From the NCBI GenBank assembly GCA_015680685.1, contig MNCI01013643.1, positions 193,408-257,407 of the forward strand: a stretch of 64,000 nt of DNA, read 5' to 3'. Source of the stretch: Gnetum montanum. Its lineage: Eukaryota; Streptophyta; Gnetopsida; Gnetales; Gnetaceae. Position numbers and translations under genes: made by a program. Positions 59,110 to 64,000 of this stretch are shown piece after piece; position 1 is the first letter of the stretch, and every line of letters begins with the position of its first letter. The notes under the pieces are model-generated. The model was not told where the DNA came from and searched no databases. It saw only the letters and a list, made by a program, of their open reading frames with translations.

Positions 59110-59344
59110 CCTTCTTTAGTGACTTCATGCCATCAAAAGAAGTGCCATCCAATTTTTTAGAGTCATGTCATGGTGTTCAATTTTGTGTCATGAACACCAT
59201 ATTTTTTGTAATTTGTTGATCTATACACTCAGGAACTTAGTTCTATCAAGTTAGTTTATTTTGTTAAAGAGTTAGTCAATAATCCCATACCTTCCCAATT
59301 TTGTAAAGAACTTGAAAATGAGTTTTCATTCAATCATGGGGGTA
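59110..59344 (+). other. Element C 3' untranslated region and polypurine tract
   Basis: Ends CAATCATGGGGGTA directly before the LTR. This is the cleanest polypurine tract of the family here. Confidence 0.8.
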
Positions 59345-60195
59345 TGATGGGCCATGGATGGCAGCATCAACTGGGCCCAATTGACTAGGCCCCATTGACG
59401 TAGGGTCTATTCTTGCCTATAAATACATGCTCACCAACCACATTTATGGCATTAGTCAGTCATAGTGTAGTGAATCTCTTGTAGTTTTTCCATTTGAAAG
59501 TTAGAATATTTTCTCGAGTGCCTACAATATGAGTCATTGAGTATATGGATCGTTATTCAAGCATTGTTGTACCCGAGCACAACAATATGTATGGCAATAA
59601 AGATGAACTTTTTAATAAATCTTGTAGCATTATGAATAGTTTAGATATTTACTCATGCATTCAATGCTTTTAGTTGTTTATTTAATATTTTCCAGTAATT
59701 GAGCTAATTAAGCAAGATAAGCTAGATAGATTAAATACATAAGTACAATTGCTTTGAGCATAACACGTATTCTCTTGGTAATCCCAACAGCGTTATTGCT
59801 TGGTGCATCCAGTAGTGTAGCGCTTGGTAACCCAGCAGTGGATATGTGGGTTTAGGACATGCACAGAAAGTGGGACTAGATGCTTATGTTAGGACTAGTT
59901 AGAGACTAGTTAGTTAGTTAATTTAGATTAATCATTAATTTATTTAATCTCTCTCTCTAAGCACCAAAGAACATAAAACATAAAATGATAAAAAATCATA
60001 TGCCTCAATTACACTTAACCATACCTTTGTACTTCACAAGTGTAATTGGGAAGACCATGAATGACCTCAGAGCAAGATTCACTTCTTAGAAGACTAGTGC
60101 ACCAGAAACTATAAAGTCCATGGAATTCGATCAGATCATGCGTGAATGCTTTGTGATTCATATGGTTGGATGTAGGGGTACCTCGCCACTCATCA
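59345..60195 (+). repeat. Element C 3' LTR
   Basis: 851 bp, TGATGGGCC to CTCATCA. TATAAATAC at about 59418 and AATAAAG at about 59597. Matches 36943-37830 along its length, with a shorter U3. Confidence 0.92.
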
Positions 60196-60200
60196 TAAAG
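60196..60200 (+). other. Target-site duplication of element C, right copy
   Basis: TAAAG, identical to 36938-36942. Confidence 0.9.
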
Positions 60201-60546
60201 CATTAAAAAGTGAATCCCACCACAAGGCTACTCCACTACAACTACACCCCTAAATGGAGGTAGGAATCAAACCCACAACTTTCCAACTAACCCTATTTTG
60301 TTGTAACAAGGTTTATCATCTTGTTATATGTTAGATTTAACTTTAGAGGTGTAATCTTTAATGGTTTGTGAATCTTTGGATGCTACATCTCATGTGATTA
60401 AACATCTCATAGATTTACTTAGCAAGGTAGATGTAACCCACAAAAAAAGAGGGTCCTACCACAAGGCTACTCCACTACAGCTACACCACTAAATGGAGGT
60501 AGGAATCAAACCCACAATCTTCCAACCAACCCTATTTTATTGAAAT
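60201..60546. repeat. Tandem copies of a ~230 bp repeat, possible SINE-like
   Basis: CCACAAGGCTACTCCACTAC through ACCCTATTTTGTTG (60218-60303) recurs at 60461-60543. The block between matches the DNA left of element C. On the minus strand GTGGGTTTGATTCC near 60265 and 60505 resembles a decayed tRNA-type B box, which would fit a SINE, but no A box at the right distance and no poly-A tail is clear. Confidence 0.68.
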
Positions 60547-61379
60547 AAGACTAGGATGCTTATAATAATGAAATGACATCAAGTAACATATTTCTAAGTT
60601 GGCAACCTAGTAGGTGGAAAGGTTTATTAATTTAATTAAAAATTTCAAAAGCCTAGAAATTAAATTAAAAGGGTTTGCATGCCCAAGCAAAGGATTACCT
60701 TTAGCAAAAACATCTAAATACATTATAAGAGATTTGTCAAGATTCTCACTCACATCTCTTAAGCTTAAGCTATGATGGTGAAGGGACACCTTTTAGGATA
60801 AATACAAATAAGTGAAATTTTCATTTAAAAAATCAAATTGCTAGAGCAAGAATGAGCTCTCATCATCTCCTTAGTGAGACAAGTCATTGAATCAGTTTAT
60901 CAAGAAAAGAGCATATTCGCAGACTATGCAAACAAAGCATAGAAGATGAAGAACATTATTTTTTTATTTTGCCCATTTTTTGGCCCATTTTCAAATGAAT
61001 TATACTATTAATTATAATTTGCTAATTATTATTTTTTTCAAATTTACCCTATTTGCTTAGGTATTACATTAATGATGTTTTCAACTTTAAAAATATATTA
61101 AGACTTTGTAACCATCCAAAAATCCTCTGTGGATTCTTATACTTAATAAAAATTTCCCGATTCTAGTAGGCTTATTACAAAACACCTTTAAAGTAGGTAT
61201 ACTTGGAACATCATAACTATTTCGTCTGACAGACGTTTCTGCAAATTTCTGCAAGCCTCGTGGAAAACACTCTATAACGACCTTCAAACATTGTCCATTT
61301 TCAATCTAATACGCAAAACACTTCTATGGTAATTAGGAAACATGAAAAATACTTTTCTTTGAAGTATAACATGTAGTAT
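60547..61379. other. Unassigned DNA, no gene supported
   Basis: Mostly AT-rich. A more complex patch at 61190-61290 retains some CpG (CGTCTGACAGACG at 61223-61235, a near-perfect palindrome). The minus-strand frame 61087-61287 shows no known domain. Confidence 0.45.
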
Positions 61380-61424
61380 GTGGCATTTATACCATGAAAA
61401 AAAATGTCATGCAAAATTCCTTTT

Positions 61425-61665
61425 CTAAACAGCCACAGAAATTTGAAAGTGATTTGGAATTAACATCAAAACCAGAGAGCGGGAGCAACAACAACCAGCA
61501 GCAGAGAAACGTCACGCACAGGCAAAACGTTGCATTGCCAAGAAAACAGCCACAAAAGCAAGCATCTCAAGATCGGAAGAACGCTAAGAGCCAATACCTT
61601 TCAACATCAGATACTGAGGCATTTCCCAGAAACATCTTCGCATGCATCTTAACTCAAACAAGGTA
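61425..61665 (+). CDS. Candidate host-gene exon, Gln/Asn-rich, unidentified
   Basis: An open frame (61394-61666) with balanced codons lies within CpG-retaining DNA unlike the surroundings. A pyrimidine tract and CTAAACAG|CC at 61417-61424 suggest an acceptor, and ACAAG|GTAAAA at 61666 a donor. The reading is polar, with SNNNQQQRN near the middle and Lys/Gln-rich PRKQPQKQASQDRKN after it, ending AFPRNIFACILTQT. No domain is recognised. The left limit is a guess. It could also be a fragment of an unknown repeat. Confidence 0.35.
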
Positions 61666-61826
61666 AAAGGACTGAAGTAAAAGCATATATTCAATCAAAG
61701 AATTGTAGCTAGCGGATGTCAGTACATGTGTTTTGTTATTTCCGTTGAGATTAAACAAAGGAGAATGAATAACTGATGTTTGTTACTTTTTTCTCATGTT
61801 ATTTTCATGTTACCTACAGTAGGAAG

Positions 61827-62032
61827 AATTTCCTGACAAAGCTCAATTCCTGCTGCCAGTAAGTGATTCAAGACCTAACGGTACGACTCTCAACGGTTCT
61901 GTTCTTCGTTACCTCGATCCTCGGCCTCTGCGTTACCGCGATGTTATCAAAATTGGGAAAGAAACCGTACCCTCTATCAAAACAAGGCAAGAGGTTAAAA
62001 ATTCAAGTCCTCGCAAATTTGCATTGAAATCG
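61827..62032 (+). CDS. Candidate exon or short ORF, unidentified
   Basis: Read in the frame starting GAA GAA TTT CCT at 61827, the sequence stays open for about 68 codons to TAG at 62030-62032, with FLLPVSDSRPNGTTLNGSV and LRYLDPRPLRYRDVIKIGKE. The bases have about ten CpG in 100 near 61880-61960, far above neighbouring DNA. An acceptor-like CTACAGTAG| precedes it, but the phase does not fit the donor at 61666, so joining to the previous exon is not supported. Not recognised. Confidence 0.35.
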
Positions 62033-63213
62033 TAGATCTTAACCAAACCGTGGAAATATGCTGATTTATTTGACTTGCATGTGGTATCGAAACGCTAAAT
62101 GACAGGCTATTATTATTTCCAATTATTTAAAATTCAAATTTCACATATAAGAGCTTCCAGGTGTCCTCCAAAAATATCAGGGGGGAGTGGAAAACACTGA
62201 AAGATGTAATAAACTTTTCAAACAAACGAATCATGGGAATGTCCTTGAGAAAAGGTGTTTTCGAAAACTAGTTAAAATAGGCTTTTGTGCTCTTAAGATC
62301 ACTCCGCATTTTCAAACATACTTCAATACATATTGTGGTAACTTTCACAAACAAAATTTTTTTATTCAAATCCATAACTTCAAATCCATATTATGCTATT
62401 AAGAACACTAAGGTCCATTCAAAATGATGGCATAATTTGCTCTAAGAAAATTCTTAGATGTTGAAATAGAGGGTTAATTGAAAATGATTTATGAATCACG
62501 CCTTAATATCTAATTTAATGAATGGAAAATTTGCTCTGAGAAAACTCTATAATTTTGAAATAGATGGTTTACTCTGGACAATTTTATTGAAGAAATTTCC
62601 TAAAAATGACCTAACACTATAGGGGATTGGAAAAACAAATTATAGAGGGTAGGTAGATTCATCAAAGTAATTGTTAGACTTTTCTAAAATAGTCCAAAAA
62701 TGGTCATCACTTTTTTTCCTAGCAAGGGCTTAAGATGGGAATACGGATCAGGGGACCATATTGAATGAATGTAGATAAACGTAAATGAAAGGCTAAAGTT
62801 TTTCCTAAGGTGTGGTTTAGATATTGGTAAGAGAGCTATACAGAAATGGGATCTCAAAAAACAAATAATGCAAAGGATGGATGTCAAAATCTTCATTAAT
62901 GTCATCAAATATTGGGTAGGTTTATTGGAATCCGACTTTTAATTACATGGATATAAGCCATATAATTATGCTTTTCAATATAATAGTAACTTACATGTAA
63001 CTTAAACTACAAGGTAACAAGCTTATCAATTAACTATGCTTTTATAAAGGATGTTAAGTTAATGGCATTGTTATGATACATGTAATATTTAACATTGTTG
63101 ATAATAAATAGTTTACTTGCAAAATTAAATTAAAATATTTTACACATAGACCAAAAGAGGTAGTAGTCTCTATAACTCACATTTAAGGAAAATTCAATTT
63201 AAAGTATGCATTT
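62033..63213. other. AT-rich DNA, no gene seen
   Basis: Two near-repeats, GAAATAGAGGGTTAATTGAAAATG (62464) and GAAATAGATGGTTTACTCTGGA (62556), with AATTTGCTCTRAGAAAA before each, form a degenerate ~92 bp direct repeat. Nothing else is recognised. Confidence 0.5.
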
Positions 63214-64000
63214 TGATGAATCATTTTCTGCTTAGGCCCTAATATTAGATCCCATGCTAAGTTATTGGATATCTGATATCACGGAATGTGTACTTGCCTA
63301 TAAATACAACACTTGGATGCACGATTCATCCATTCCATTCCTTAGTTGTTAGCGAAGTTCTTGCAATTTGTTATCTCCCAAGTTAGAATATTTTTTGAGT
63401 GGTTGCACTAGGAGGCAAAGAGTATGGATCTTTATTCGAGTACTAATGTACTTAAGCACTTCAGTGTGCACAGCAATAAAGACAAGCTTTTCTAATCAAA
63501 CCTTGTAGCACTTGGAATAGATTAATGCTTTCCTTATGCATTTAATATTCATGCAATTTATTTTAATGAATATTAATGAAGTAACTAATATCAATTAAAT
63601 AGTAAACATAAGCACTAGTACTTCGAGCATACATTTAACACTTGGTAATCCCAATAGTGTTTAACATTTGGTAACCATTGGTGCTACAACATGTTCAGGA
63701 TGTGTATAGAAAGTAGGAACAAATGCCTACATTAGGATTAGTTAAGTATTAGTCAATTACTAGATTAATTAGATTAATTACATATTAAATTTAATTTGTT
63801 TCCAACACACAGGAAATTAAAGCATAAAAGAAAAAATAATAAAAATTAGATACCTAAGTTACACTTAACCATACACTTGCACTTCACAACTGGAATTAAA
63901 GCCAATGATTGCAATGATTAGATTCACCCTCTAGAAACTGATGTACTTAGAGAGATCAAGTCTACGAAATTCAATCGGATCATTGAGTGAACACTAGTGA
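63214..64000 (+). mobile_element. LTR E, family member running off the window
   Basis: Starts TGATGAATCATTTTCTGC; TATAAATAC at 63299; AATAAAGAC at about 63475. It then has the family U5 blocks (GCACTAGTACTTCGAGCAT, GGTAATCCCAATAGTGTT, TTACACTTAACCATACAC) to the window edge. U3 has GATATCTGATATCACGG, linking it to the D subtype. It may be a 5' LTR or a solo LTR; the missing part is about 100 bp. Confidence 0.85.

Larger units (their letters stand above)
36943..60195 (+). mobile_element. Element C: full-length Ty3/gypsy element of the A family, host to B and D
   Basis: LTRs at 36943-37830 and 59345-60195 and a perfect TAAAG duplication define it. Internal order is as in A: primer site, gag, protease, RT, RNase H, integrase, spacer, internal TATA plus intron, ORF3, polypurine tract. 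Element B splits gag at 38683-47865 and solo LTR D splits integrase at 52274-53188. Removing both leaves about 13.2 kb. Coding parts carry stops, frameshifts and lost catalytic residues, so it is inactive. Confidence 0.92.

Noticed and set aside
61665-61830. Joining the two candidate exons at 61425-61665 and 61827-62032 into one coding sequence
   Set aside because: The donor phase at 61666 does not match the frame that is open in the second segment, so a single transcript is not supported from sequence alone.

Overview
The window looks like a gene-poor stretch of nuclear DNA from a large-genome seed plant. It is AT-rich and depleted in CpG, and almost everything recognisable is an LTR retrotransposon, mostly old, stop-ridden and nested. 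The slow decay and the large Ty3/gypsy elements would suit a gymnosperm such as a conifer, but that is inference; no host gene here identifies the species. There is no rRNA, tRNA or CRISPR array, and no intact cellular gene. One short CpG-retaining stretch near the right end (about 61.4-62.0 kb) may hold host exons.

Layout, left to right. (1) 1-2283: AT-rich DNA and an assembly gap. (2) 2284-7083: a decayed Ty1/copia element with both LTRs, a tRNA-iMet-type primer site and a broken gag-pol. (3) 7416-12954: scrambled Ty3/gypsy debris ending in a probable 2.15 kb LTR, plus an inverted fragment of that LTR's end at 7416-7545. (4) 14638-35640: element A, a large gypsy element with gag, protease, RT, RNase H, integrase, a long spacer, a third ORF (ORF3) and the 3' LTR. 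Its ORF3 is split by element N (25259-33332), a gag-protease-only element with a near-perfect 5 bp target duplication. (5) 36943-60195: element C, the same family and orientation as A, with a perfect 5 bp duplication (TAAAG). Its gag is split by element B (38683-47865, minus strand, a relative that has lost the pol core). Its integrase is split by a young solo LTR, D (52274-53188, duplication AACGC). (6) 60201-63213: a short tandem repeat and mostly unassigned DNA. (7) 63214-64000: another LTR of the same family (E), running off the window.

The most interesting signal is in the A/B/C family. The FMDD reverse transcriptase, the primer-site type and an extra ORF after pol point to the Athila/Tat side of Ty3/gypsy. 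In all three copies ORF3 (about 2.7-2.9 kb) is preceded by a TATA box, a splice donor (consensus AAAG|GTAAG), an intron of 293-302 bp, and an acceptor AG directly abutting the ORF3 ATG. In each copy the DNA just upstream of that internal TATA carries the same kind of short palindromic motif as that element's own LTR U3: TAGGCC/TCGA type in A and C, GACATCG type in B. This suggests a second, internally promoted and spliced transcription unit whose promoter has followed the LTR promoter during lineage divergence.
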